NCBI GenBank assembly: GCA_014656495.1
Contig: BNCN01000019.1
Span: 25,690 to 89,689 of the forward strand
Source: Comamonas sp. KCTC 72670
GTDB taxonomy: Bacteria > Myxococcota > Myxococcia > Myxococcales > Myxococcaceae
Direction of reading: 5' to 3'
DNA: 64,000 bases
Part shown: positions 26,246-37,900 of the stretch, one piece after another
How positions within the stretch are numbered: position 1 is the stretch's first letter
Layout of the letters: each line of letters begins with the position of its first letter
Program-made: the position numbers and the translations under genes
Notes under the pieces: generated by a model
The model's database searches: none
Seen by the model: the letters and a program-made list of their open reading frames with translations, nothing else
Told to the model about the DNA's origin: nothing

Positions 26246-27742
26246 ATGCGACCGGCGACCTCCCTGACATGGCTTTCCTTCATCACCGGCGCCACCGTCA
26301 TGGCGTCGGAGATGGCCGCCTCCCGGCTGGTGGCGCCCTACTTCGGCAGCAGCACGCCGGTGTGGGCCGCCCTCATCTCCCTGGTGTTGGGAGGCCTCGC
26401 GCTGGGGGCACACCTGGGCGGCCGCGCGGCGGACCGGACCGAACGTCTGGCGCCCCTGCTGAGCGCGCTCTGCCTGTCCGCGCTCATCCTGGCCCTGCTG
26501 CCCTTCCTCGCGAGGGTGCTGCTCCCGGGCGCCACGGGCGCGGTGCTGGGGGGAGACGTGGCGCACGCGCTCGGGCGGGTGGCGCTGCTCGTCCTGGTGG
26601 CGCTGCCCCCGCTGCTCGTGCTGGGCGCGGTGGGGCCGTATGTGCTGCGCGTCGGACTCGCGGGGGTCGCCTCCGCGGGAGCGCACGCGGGGCGGCTGTC
26701 GTCGGCGTCCACGGCGGGCAGCATCGCGGGGACGCTCCTGGCCGCCTTCGTCGTGATGCCCCTGCTGGGCACCGCGCGCACCATGGCCCTCTTCGCGGCG
26801 GTGCTGGCACTCACGGCGTCGTGGCGCCTGGGGTGGCGGTGGCGCTTGCCCGCGGTGGGCGTGCCCGTCGCGGCCCTCGCGCTGGGGGCCCACGCCCTCC
26901 CCCACCGCCCGGATGCCGTGGCCGTGGCCGAGTCCCCCTATGCCTTCATCCAGGTGCTCGAGAGCCGCGCCGGGGCGCGCTACCTCGTCTTCGATGAAGG
27001 CTACGCGGTGCAGAGCATCCACCGCCCCGGGACGCCCGTGCGCGAGGAGGTCTTCGGTCACTACCTGCTGGCGCCCCTCATGGCGCGGACCGAGCCACGG
27101 GCGCCCCGCGTCCTGATTCTGGGCCTGGGCGCGGGCACGAGCGCCCAGGGGCTGCGCGAAACGTATCCAGGCGTCGAGGTGGTGGGCGTGGAGCTGGACG
27201 CCGAGGTCGTGCGGCTGGGCCGCAGCCACTTCGGCCTCCCCTCCGACGTGGAGGTCCACGTGGGGGACGCCCGCGCCTTCCTCTCGAGCGACACCCGCCA
27301 CTACGACGTCATCCTCGTCGACGCCTTCCGCTTCCCCTACGTCCCCTTCCACCTGACGACGCGCGAGTTCGCCGCCACCGTGGCCTCGCGGCTGAGGCCC
27401 GGCGGCGTGGCCTGCTTCAACGTGGGGCGCTACGAGCAGGAGCGCGCGGTGGTGGACGCGGTGGGCGCCACCCTGGCCACCGTCTTCCCGGAGGTCCAGG
27501 CCGCCGACGCGCGCAACCACAGCAACACCCTGTTCTTCGCCGGAGCCCCGGGGCTCGCGCAGCGGCTCGAGGCGCGCGTGGCGTCGCTGCCCGTGTCGCT
27601 GCGCTCGCTCGCGAAGCGCGTGGCGGGCGAGCTGAAGCCCGTGCCCGCGGGCGAGCCGCTGACGGATGACCGGGCCCCCGTGGAGTTCCTCACGGACGCC
27701 ATCCTCCTGCGCACCCTCACCAGCGACCTGGGCATCCGATGA
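26246..27742 (+). CDS. Fused membrane protein/spermidine-synthase-like methyltransferase-fold protein
   Basis: 498 residues. The first ~215 residues form six or seven hydrophobic helices (TWLSFITGATVMASEMAASR; WAALISLVLGGLALGAHLGG; VALLVLVALPPLLVLGAVGP). The rest is a spermidine-synthase-like Rossmann domain, with the nucleotide loop VLILGLGAGTSAQGL at about residue 288, acidic VVGVELDAEVV and YDVILVDAF. The order matches the fused MFS/spermidine synthase family, whose substrates are not well known. The aminopropyl acceptor aspartate of true spermidine synthases is at the DAF position. It overlaps the next gene by 4 bp. Confidence 0.85.
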   Translation: MRPATSLTWLSFITGATVMASEMAASRLVAPYFGSSTPVWAALISLVLGGLALGAHLGGRAADRTERLAPLLSALCLSALILALLPFLARVLLPGATGAVLGGDVAHALGRVALLVLVALPPLLVLGAVGPYVLRVGLAGVASAGAHAGRLSSASTAGSIAGTLLAAFVVMPLLGTARTMALFAAVLALTASWRLGWRWRLPAVGVPVAALALGAHALPHRPDAVAVAESPYAFIQVLESRAGARYLVFDEGYAVQSIHRPGTPVREEVFGHYLLAPLMARTEPRAPRVLILGLGAGTSAQGLRETYPGVEVVGVELDAEVVRLGRSHFGLPSDVEVHVGDARAFLSSDTRHYDVILVDAFRFPYVPFHLTTREFAATVASRLRPGGVACFNVGRYEQERAVVDAVGATLATVFPEVQAADARNHSNTLFFAGAPGLAQRLEARVASLPVSLRSLAKRVAGELKPVPAGEPLTDDRAPVEFLTDAILLRTLTSDLGIR

Positions 27743-28185
27743 AGCGCCTCCCCGCGATGCCCGAGTTCCTCGCGCCGCTGCCGCTGTGCGCGGTGGCGCT
27801 GATGGCGGTGAATGACCGCTGGCTCAAGCCCACCTTCCACAACGCGCTCACCGGCAAGCTGTCCGATGTCGCCATCTGCTTCTTCCTGCCGCTCTACCTG
27901 TCCGCGATGCTGGCGCTGCTCACGCGCTGGCCCAGGGAGCGCCGGGTGGCCGTGGGGGCGGGCATCACCGCGTGCCTCTTCACCGCGCTCAAGGTGTCCC
28001 AGCCCGCCGCGGACCTCTTCTCCGCGCTGCTGACGCCCGTGGGAGCGCCGCTCGGCATCACCGCCTTCCGCGCCTGGGCCGACCCGACCGACCTCATCGT
28101 GTTGCCACTCGTCTGGGCGGCGGTGCGCTTCGGCCGCGCCGCCTCCCGTGAAGCGCAGTCCCCACCTGTTGGAGCCTCCCCGTGA
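27739..28185 (+). CDS. Small integral membrane protein
   Basis: 148 residues from ATG 27739, overlapping the stop of the upstream gene (ATGA). Four hydrophobic segments are visible (LPLCAVALMAVNDRWL; AICFFLPLYLSAMLALL; GAGITACLFTALKV; LIVLPLVWAAVRFGRAA), separated by short loops. Not recognised as a known family. Position between a spermidine-synthase-like membrane fusion and a small secreted protein suggests one functional unit in the envelope. Confidence 0.72.
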   Translation: MKRLPAMPEFLAPLPLCAVALMAVNDRWLKPTFHNALTGKLSDVAICFFLPLYLSAMLALLTRWPRERRVAVGAGITACLFTALKVSQPAADLFSALLTPVGAPLGITAFRAWADPTDLIVLPLVWAAVRFGRAASREAQSPPVGASP

Positions 28186-28647
28186 AAATCATCCTGTCGA
28201 ACCTCGCCGCCACCGCCGCGCTCGCCACCACCGCCGTGCTGCTCGTCGCGGACGGAGGACGGCGCTGCGACCATGACGCGCAGGAAATCACCTACGAGGT
28301 GAGCGAGAACACCTGCGGCGAGCCGGGCCTCCTCCGCGTGCGCACCCTCAAAGCCGACTGCAACCTCGACGTGGAGGTGGATGAACGGACGGGCTTGCCT
28401 TCGACGGGGGACACCTCCTTCGACCGCGTGGTCCTGGCGGAGGGCACCTGGCACCTGGCGGAGTACGACGTCATCTTCGCCATGAACAGGGACGGGACCC
28501 TCGAGCCCCGGGAGGACGAGCAGCCCATCCACCTCCGGGTCAACCGGCACTGCGAACCCACCCAGGGAGACGGCGTCCTCCGCCTGACGTGCACGGCCCG
28601 CGAGACGGCCCCCCCTCAGCAGGAGGTCCACACCTGCGAGGCCGTGC

Positions 28648-28661
<14 letters not shown>
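28182..28661 (+). CDS. Small exported cysteine-containing protein
   Basis: 159 residues from a GTG at 28182, which overlaps the upstream stop as GTGA. An N-terminal hydrophobic segment (NLAATAALATTAVLLVA) works as a signal peptide or anchor. The mature region has six cysteines (RRCDHD, ENTCGE, ADCNLD, RHCEPT, RLTCTA, HTCEAV), probably three disulfides, and is beta-rich. No family is recognised. It is the third gene of the spermidine-synthase-like operon. Its 3' end overlaps the stop of the convergent ChrA gene by 14 bp. Confidence 0.65.
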
Positions 28662-29847
<1,186 letters not shown>

Positions 29848-29914
29848 GGGCGTCGACACCAGGGCGCATCCAGCGGCGGCCGCGCCCGGACAGGCGCGAC
29901 CGCCCCCATGGGAC

Positions 29915-30570
29915 TCAGGCGGGGACCGCGTCTGGCTGCCGGTCGGGCTGCGCGGCCTGGAAGGCGGGCAGCGACTGGCACTCGGCTTCGATGCGCAGCA
30001 GCGTGGGGTACGGCGCCAGGTCCACGCCGAAGCGGCGCGCGCCGTAGAGCTGCGGCACCAGGCACACGTCCGCGAGCGACACCGTGTCACCCACGCAGAA
30101 GCGCCCGGCCAGGGGCCGCACCGCCGCCTCCAGCCCCTCCAGCCCCCGCGCGTTCCAGTAGGCCGACCACGCCTTGTCGTCCGCGCCCAGCTCCTGCTTG
30201 AGCCGCTGCATCACCGACAGGTTCTGCAGCGGCTGGATGCCGGAGTTCACCAGCTCCGCCAGCATCCGCGACTTCGCGCGCAGGTACGGGTCCGCGGGCA
30301 GCAGCGCCGGCGCCGGGAAGCGCTCCTCCAGGTACTCCAGCACCGGCAGCGACTGCGACAACCGGCGCACCGCGCCATCCGCCTCCGTCCACTCCAGCGT
30401 GGGCAGCGTGCGCATGGGGTTGACCGCCCGGTACGCGGCGCCGTGCTGCTCCCCGCCGTCCTTCACGAGGTGCACCGGCACGTAGTCGAACGTCAGCCCC
30501 TTCAAGTGCAGCCCGATGCGCACCCGCCACGACGCCGACGAGCGCCAGTAGCTGTAGAGCCGCAGGCCCG

Positions 30571-30574
<4 letters not shown>
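29915..30574 (-). CDS. maiA: Maleylacetoacetate isomerase (zeta-class GST)
   Basis: 219 residues. The zeta-class GST signature SSASWRVRIGLHLKG, with the catalytic SSxxxRVRI serine and cysteine-equivalent positions, is at residues 11-25. It is followed by NPMRTLPTLEW, QSLPVLEYLEE and a helical C-terminal domain (VGDTVSLADVCLVPQLYGARRF). It isomerises maleylacetoacetate to fumarylacetoacetate in tyrosine and homogentisate breakdown, with glutathione as cofactor. The start overlaps the stop of the fumarylacetoacetase gene by 4 bp, so the two steps are coupled. The homogentisate dioxygenase gene is not in this window. Confidence 0.93.
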
Positions 30575-31551
<977 letters not shown>

Positions 31552-31690
31552 TGCCGGGCTCCCCTGGCGGCCTCTGAGGAAAACGGCCGGACCGCCTGTG
31601 ATTCCGGGCTTTTCCGCCGGGGCACCGGGGGTGTCAAGCAAGACGGACACGCGCGGCCCGGGAAAATCAGGAACGGCGGACAGCGCGCCC

Positions 31691-31727
31691 AAAAGAAAAC
31701 GCACGGGCGGAAAGCAGCCGCCCGTGC
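31691..31727 (-). terminator. Intrinsic terminator of the gene at 31742-32122
   Basis: On the minus strand GCACGGGCGG pairs with CCGCCCGTGC across a 7-base loop, followed by GTTTTCTTTT. It lies just past the stop of the secreted-protein gene and upstream of the fumarylacetoacetase operon, separating the two transcripts. Confidence 0.8.
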
Positions 31728-31741
31728 GCTTCTCACATCCA

Positions 31742-32122
31742 TCAGGCCCGGAGCGGATTCACGGCTTCGGGGCAGTGCCAGTACGTGTACTCACAGGTCT
31801 CCTGCAGCGCGTCGCAGGGCACCTGGATGAGGGTGATGGCCTCGCAGGGGTGACGGGGTGCCTCCAGCTCACCTCCGCCCCTCGTGCGGCCTTCGTTGGG
31901 AACGGACGCGTCCTGCTTCGACGCGTCCTCCGCCGACGGCGGCGGCGCCACCACGGCGGGGTTGCCAGGAGCGCCCGAGGCGCCTCCCCGGCTCTTTCGA
32001 GAAGTCCCGCGCGAGTCCTGGCGCGACTCCTGCGACGGAGCCACCGGCGGTGCCGACACCACCGGCAGCAGGCCCGGGGCGGCGCCCAGCACCGCGCCCA
32101 GGACGTACAACTTCGTGTTCAT
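31742..32122 (-). CDS. Small secreted cysteine-containing protein
   Basis: 126 residues. MNTKLYVLGAVLGAAPGLLPVVSA is a Sec signal peptide. A low-complexity Ser/Arg/Gly/Pro linker of about 60 residues follows, and then a compact C-terminal motif with four cysteines (HPCEAITLIQVPCDALQETCEYTYWHC). The four cysteines in 25 residues suggest two disulfides. No family recognised. A clear terminator follows the stop. Confidence 0.65.
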   Translation of the reverse strand: MNTKLYVLGAVLGAAPGLLPVVSAPPVAPSQESRQDSRGTSRKSRGGASGAPGNPAVVAPPPSAEDASKQDASVPNEGRTRGGGELEAPRHPCEAITLIQVPCDALQETCEYTYWHCPEAVNPLRA

Positions 32123-32339
32123 GAAACCCCCTTGCCGGCTGCTACCGCCAGCGCGCCCCTTCGGCGCGCCGGTTCCGGAGCAGCGGCAAGGACGTCAGTA
32201 CCAGGTGGGTCTGACATTCCCGGCCCTTCCGGACAGGTTCGGGGAAGGTGGGTTCCGCAAAGGCGTTCTGGCCCCCCGCTCTAGACGTGTCACCCGCGGC
32301 GGCTAGGATGGCGCGCCCCGCCCGGAGCCTGTCACCGTC

Positions 32340-32717
32340 ATGCCATTCCAGATCACCGTTCACTCGCAGGACCGCATCCTCGAGGTCGTCTATCCCCCGC
32401 AAGTCACCACCGCGGACCTGTCCGAGTACCTGGCGGACGTGAAGAAGGCCATCACCGCCCTGGCCGGCGAGTGGTCCGCCCTGGTGGACCAGTCCCAGCT
32501 CCGGGTGATGCCCAGCGACGTGGTGACGGCCATGGCCAGCCTCAACGCCTACGCCCAGCTCCATGGGATGAAGCGCTCCGCGCGGGTCGTCAGCGACGCG
32601 CCGTCCGGCCTCCAGGCCTGGCGCATGACGAAGCGGGCCATGCTGAACATCCCTACACGGACCTTCGAGACGCGGGGGGAGGCCCTCCAGTGGCTGCGCA
32701 ACCCCGACGCGGACTGA
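32340..32717 (+). CDS. STAS/SpoIIAA-like domain protein
   Basis: 125 residues from ATG 32340. Alternating strand-helix pattern: ITVHSQDRILEVVYPPQVTTADLSEYLADVKKAITAL, then WSALVDQSQLRVMPSDVVTAMASLNAYAQ, SARVVSDAPSGLQAWRMTKRA and TFETRGEALQWLR. This beta-alpha-beta plan is that of SpoIIAA-like STAS-fold proteins common in myxobacteria, which act as small cytoplasmic regulators or adapters. No phosphorylatable serine of an anti-sigma antagonist can be identified with confidence. Stands alone. Confidence 0.7.
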   Translation: MPFQITVHSQDRILEVVYPPQVTTADLSEYLADVKKAITALAGEWSALVDQSQLRVMPSDVVTAMASLNAYAQLHGMKRSARVVSDAPSGLQAWRMTKRAMLNIPTRTFETRGEALQWLRNPDAD

Positions 32718-32831
32718 GCGCCCCGGCGTTGTCAGCTCCACTCGACAGCAGGGTCGCCATTTTTCACATATATTGCGGCGGCCCACCCCGGACGGGGCGG
32801 GCCTCACATCTCCCGTAGGAGTGGTCGTCTC

Positions 32832-34466
32832 ATGCGTATCCCCCGGACCGGCGCCAGCAGGAAACTGCTCGGCGCGCTGTTGTGTACCCTCTCCGCCACG
32901 GCCTGCGGGCCGGAGCAAGCGTCCGACTCCGTTGGAGGCGGGACCACGGAGCAGCCGGTCGTCTATGGCAACGACGACCGCATGGACGTCTACGAGCACC
33001 CGGACGCGGTCCTGCGGCAGTACGCGATGCAGGCCAGCGCCGTCATGGTGGACCCGTACGAAATCGACGACTCGGACCCCAACAACGTCGTCTTCGACAG
33101 CCCCACGCTGGGCGAGCTGGGCGTCTGCTCGAGCCAGCGCTTCTACAATGACCCGTCGCCCGGCTACTGCTCGGGCACGCTCATCGACGATGACCTGCTG
33201 CTGACGGCCGGCCACTGCGTGGAGAACGCCAGCGACTGCGCGTCCTTCAAGTGGGCCTTCAACTTCTACCGGCCCAACGCGAACTCCGTGCAGACGATGA
33301 CCACCCAGGACATCTTCAGCTGCCGTGAGATCGTCGTGCGCCGCGACAACACGTCGAACGGCCGCACGCTGGACTTCGCCATCATCCGCCTGGACCGTCC
33401 GGCGACGCCGCGCTTCACGCCCGCCCCCATCCGCGCGGGCAACGCCGCCCTCGCCACGGGCACCAACGTGGCCGTCATCGGCTCCGGCAGCGGCATCCCG
33501 CTCAAGATCGACTCGGGCGGCAGGGTCCGCAACGGCCGCCCCAACACGCTGGACTACTTCGTCGCCACCACCGACACCTTCGGCGGCAACTCCGGCTCCG
33601 CCGTCTATGACATGGCGAGCCACACCATCGCCGGCATCCTGGTGCGGGGTGACGACGACTACGTGCAGCAGGGCGGCTGCTTCGTCGTGAACACGTGCCC
33701 GGAGAACGGGTGCGCCGGCGAGGAGATCACCTACGTCCGTCCGGCCATCGACGCGTTCTGCGCCGCCAACACCAGCGTCCGGCTGTGCAACAGCACGCCG
33801 CCGCCGCAGACGACCTTCACCTTCACGGCCAGCAACACCCAGAACGCCAGCGTCAACACCACCCGCCACGTGGTGGAGCTCACGGCCGGCCAGCGCCTCA
33901 CCGTGGGCACCTGCGGCGTGACGGGCGCCATCGCCACCGGGGACACCTGGCTGCGCGTCAATGGCCCCAGCGGCATCGAGGTCGCCTCCAACGATGACGG
34001 CTGCGACTCGGGCCGTGGCTCCAACATCACCCTGACGGCCGTGGCCGCCGGCCCCTACGAAATCATCGCGGGCTGCTACGCCAACACCAGCTGCGGCGGC
34101 ACCGTGGCGTGGACGATTGGCGCCAGCGCGCCGCCGGCCACCTCCGGCTCGTTCAACTACAGCTCCGTCAACTCCAACAGCGCGCGGCAGAACACCACCA
34201 ACGAGAGCGTCACCCTGACGGCGGGCCAGCGCCTCTCCTTCGGCACCTGCAACGTGGCGGGCGCCTCGGGCACGGGTGACACCTTCCTCCGCCTGTACAA
34301 CGCCGCGGGCACGCAGGTGGCCACCAACGACGACGGCAACGGCTGCGGCAAGCTGTCCAGCGCCAGCTACAAGGTGCCGGCCGGCGCGGGCGGCGCGTAC
34401 CAGATTCGCGCGGGCTGCTACGGCAACACCAGCTGCACCGGCACCGTGGCCTGGACCATCGAGTAG
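32832..34466 (+). CDS. Exported trypsin-like serine protease with two C-terminal repeat domains
   Basis: 544 residues. A lipoprotein-type signal (LLGALLCTLSATAC) anchors it, or it may be secreted. Residues about 45-320 form a chymotrypsin-fold protease, with catalytic residues H128 in LTAGHC, D181 in TLDFAIIRL and S254 in GGNSGS. Six or more cysteines could form disulfides. Two related ~95-residue repeats follow (TFTASNTQNASVNTTRHVVELTAG and SFNYSSVNSNSARQNTTNESVTLTAG), both with AGCY-x2-TSC. They resemble pre-peptidase C-terminal domains, which are often removed or aid secretion. Likely acts outside the cell in predation or nutrient release. Confidence 0.88.
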   Translation: MRIPRTGASRKLLGALLCTLSATACGPEQASDSVGGGTTEQPVVYGNDDRMDVYEHPDAVLRQYAMQASAVMVDPYEIDDSDPNNVVFDSPTLGELGVCSSQRFYNDPSPGYCSGTLIDDDLLLTAGHCVENASDCASFKWAFNFYRPNANSVQTMTTQDIFSCREIVVRRDNTSNGRTLDFAIIRLDRPATPRFTPAPIRAGNAALATGTNVAVIGSGSGIPLKIDSGGRVRNGRPNTLDYFVATTDTFGGNSGSAVYDMASHTIAGILVRGDDDYVQQGGCFVVNTCPENGCAGEEITYVRPAIDAFCAANTSVRLCNSTPPPQTTFTFTASNTQNASVNTTRHVVELTAGQRLTVGTCGVTGAIATGDTWLRVNGPSGIEVASNDDGCDSGRGSNITLTAVAAGPYEIIAGCYANTSCGGTVAWTIGASAPPATSGSFNYSSVNSNSARQNTTNESVTLTAGQRLSFGTCNVAGASGTGDTFLRLYNAAGTQVATNDDGNGCGKLSSASYKVPAGAGGAYQIRAGCYGNTSCTGTVAWTIE

Positions 34467-34620
34467 TCACGCTTCACCCAGGACGTGAGCACGGCGGGGC
34501 GCGTCACTCCTTCACGGAGGGGCCGCCCCGCTGCTGCGTCTGGTGCCCTCGCCCGTTGCTGCGCATCCCGGCAAAACGTTAAATTCCACACATTCCGACG
34601 TTCAGTCCGGAGTGTGCGCG

Positions 34621-34992
34621 GTGCTGAGGATTCGAACCGAGCAGATGGCGTGCCTCGACAGCTCGGCGCGCGGCGTCTACGTGGCCAGCGTGATGCGCTT
34701 CCTGCGCGCGCAGCTCCCGCGGGAGTGCGCGGAGCTGGGCGAGCCGGAGCTGCGGGCCCGGACCGAGCGCGGCATCACCGCCGCGGGCGCGCATGGCGTC
34801 ACGCGCCGCTGGGACGTGGCGCGCTTCATCGCCTGCCAGCTGTGCCTGGGCGAGCACTTCGACACGGACCCGGTCCACGCCTGGCCGCAGGCGGTGCTCG
34901 CGCGGCCGTACCTCACCCCTTCCCGAAAGATGGACTGGATTGAGCGCCACTACCTGCGGCCGTACCGCAGGCGCGCCACTCCCGCGACCTGA
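34621..34992 (+). CDS. Small helical protein of VgrG/effector-module type
   Basis: 123 residues from a GTG at 34621. It reads LRIRTEQMACLDSSARGVYV, then RFLRAQLPRECAEL, a helix with RGITAAGAHGVTRRWDVARFIACQLCLGEHFDTDPVHAWPQAVL, and ends in a basic tail. Proteins with this opening and WDVARF-type core are encoded beside type VI or contractile-injection effectors and act as accessory or adaptor proteins; that recollection is the basis of the call. The next gene begins 2 bp after the stop, so it is co-translated with the large double-protease protein. Confidence 0.55.
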   Translation: MLRIRTEQMACLDSSARGVYVASVMRFLRAQLPRECAELGEPELRARTERGITAAGAHGVTRRWDVARFIACQLCLGEHFDTDPVHAWPQAVLARPYLTPSRKMDWIERHYLRPYRRRATPAT

Positions 34993-34994
34993 CG

Positions 34995-37900
34995 ATGCCC
35001 GACCTGCCCCTGCGCTGCGCCTGGACGCACTTCGCTCCCTCCCAGGAGACGCTCGCCGTCACCTACGACCCGCCCGACGTGGGCCGGCTCGTCTCCGTCC
35101 AACTGGAGGTGCGTGACCACGCGGGCGCCGTCGTCTACCGCTCCGCCGTGCTCGACTGCCAGGGCGGACCGGCGCCCCTGGACTGGACGGGCGCGCTGAA
35201 CGTGGGCAACGACGCCGTCCACGAGCCCTTCGCCACGCCCCTGCGCGCGCCGTACACGCTCCGGGTGGACGCCGTCATCGCGGCCGACGAGGGCGAGGAC
35301 CTCCGCCAGCCCGAGGACCTGCCCAACAGCGAGCTGGACAGCGTGGCGCCCTGCGAGGCCCCGCGCGACGAGGTCCGCCGCGAGGAGGTGGCCGTCCTTC
35401 CGCCGCCGCCCCCCATCACCGCGACGGTCAACGTCCTCTACCACTCGGTGGACGTCGTCCGGGGCCCCTGGCTGGCCTCGGGCGAGGTGTTCGTCCGCGG
35501 CACGGCGGCCAGCATCTGCCACAAGCTCAACCAGCTCGGGTACTACGCCGGCCCCCCCGCGCGCGCGGCGGTCACGCCGGACTTCTTCGACAAGGCCAAG
35601 GAGCGCTTCCGCCGGAACCACGGCGACCTGCGCATCCTGCCCGCGCCCACGAACCTCGAGTTCGAGGACGCCTTGGATGGCGCGCTGGGGCACGCCCATG
35701 GCGCGCGGCCCACGCTGGTGGACGACCAGGGCGCCCCCATCGCGGACGGGACGACCCTGGGTGGCCATGGCGCGCCCATGCGCGTCTACGTGGAGGCCGT
35801 CGGCTTCGACGAGGACCTCGCCCATCAGACCGACGAGTTCATGCGGCAGATTCCGCCCGGCCGGGGCAACGCGCCCATCAACTGGGCGGCGCTCCACAAC
35901 AAGACGACGAGCGAGGCGGGCAAGCTCAACCGCCCGCTCGTGCCGCTCGAGGCCGTCATCTACCTCAAGGGCCATGACAACCGCCGTGTCGCCGCCCCCC
36001 AGGCCGTGGGCGCGGTGCGGGTGGACTGGTCCGCGCAGGAGCCGGGCGAGGACGTGTCCCACCTGCCCCTGAACGACCGCCTCTTTTCCGGCACCCGGGC
36101 CTACATCAACCGGGTCCTGCGCAGCGACTACGTCGACCTCGAGCGCAACCTCGGCAGCACGAACTGCCCCACGGCCTACGGCGGCATCCGCACCCGGCAG
36201 CACAACTTCCGCAACCCCTTCTGGCGGGAGCCCCACCCCTACGCGCCCTATGCGGTGCCCACCGAGGACGCCGCGGCGAAGGTGCTCTGGACGCCGGCCT
36301 GCACGGACAGCGCGGCGCACCTGGCCCGCGTGGGACGCTCGGGCATCTACCTCCAACCGTCGCTCATCGCCGGTGACCGCTACCGCGTGCGCGCGCGGCT
36401 CAGCTACCAGGGCCGCGGCAACGCCGCCGCGCTCGAAATCGCCAACCCCGTCTGCCAGTTCGAGACGCGGCCCATCGTCGTCTGGCGCCGGGTGGAGGTC
36501 TTCGGCGTCGTGGGCTGGCCGCTGCGCAACCATGGGCAACTGCCGCAGAAGTGCCGGGACCGCTACGCGGAGGCCTACCTGGAGGTCGACTTCTCCCAGA
36601 CGCTGTACCGGACCATCTCCCAGGTCATCAACAACGCGGACTACGCGAACTGGTTCAACCACATCCGGACGCACGTCAAGCCGTCCGTCGCCAACGTCGT
36701 GGGCCTGCTGGACACCCTGAACGTGCACGACGCCAGCCCCGTCGTGCGGCTCAACGCCGCGGCGGTGCTCACCTCGGGCGAGAAGAACAACATCTGGATG
36801 TTCGTCAGCGACATGTTCAACGAGCTGGTGAACGCGCCGAACGTCCCCAGCGCGGGCGGGTACCTGCTCTCGCTCATCTCCAACAACCTCCGCACCGGCC
36901 ACGCGCCGTGCGGCGGCATCGTCATGCTCGAATACAAGCTGTCGGACGACATCCGGGAGGCCCTCCGGACGTCGGACGTCGGTGAGATTCCCACGACCTC
37001 CAACGGCAACGGCGACCTGCAGGGCATCATCGACCAGAGCGTGAACGCGAACGCCGACTTCGTCTTCACCCACGAGGTGGGCCACTGCTTCTGGCTGACC
37101 CACCACGAGGCCTCCATGGGCGTGGTGCGCCAGCACCATGACCAGTACGACCACAACTGCATGATGAGCTACCCGGACTGGGACGGCGTCCGGCCTCAAT
37201 ACCCGCACCAGGCGGCGCACACGTACGACCCGCACTTCTGCGGCAAGTGCAACCTCAAGCTGCGCGGCTGGAACATCACCCACGCGGACATCCTCGCGCT
37301 CGACGCGGACACGCCCCCCGACGGGCTCAAGACGCTCTTCTATTACGACCGCGCCGACCCCGGCTTGCAGTGGAACGTGGAGCTGGCCCACGTGAGCGAC
37401 GCGTTCACCCGCGTCTCACGAGGCTCGTTCCGGGAGCGGTACTTCGACCGGAACGCGAACTTCGACACGTGGATGACGGACCTGGGCGACTGCGACATCT
37501 ACCACCACGTCACCCACGGCAACGTCCGCTGCTCGCGGCACGGCTCGCGGCTGGCGTCCATGGACCTGGCCATCCCGCGCTACCCCACGTGGTGCCGCAA
37601 CGACGACGCCAAGGTGCAGCGGCTCGCCGCCGAGGAGCAGGACCTCAGCGTGCGCACCCTCTTCGACGCGCGGGCCCTCACCACGTGGGCGAAGCAGAAC
37701 TTCATCACCCCGAAGACCTACTGGCATGACCTGACCGGCGTCATCCAGTGGACCGTGGACCTCAACGACTCCAGCCGGGACGTCGAGTTCACCTACGAGC
37801 AGGTCCAGCGGGCCTTCAAACGCGGACAGAACGCGCCCCGGCTGCTCGCCTTCTTCAGCTCCTGCCTGATTGGCTGGGAGCGGCGCTTCGCCAAGCTCTT

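Noticed and set aside
34950..37391. 813-residue open frame on the minus strand
   Set aside because: Antisense of the double-protease gene. Val/Arg/Gly-rich sequence without motifs.
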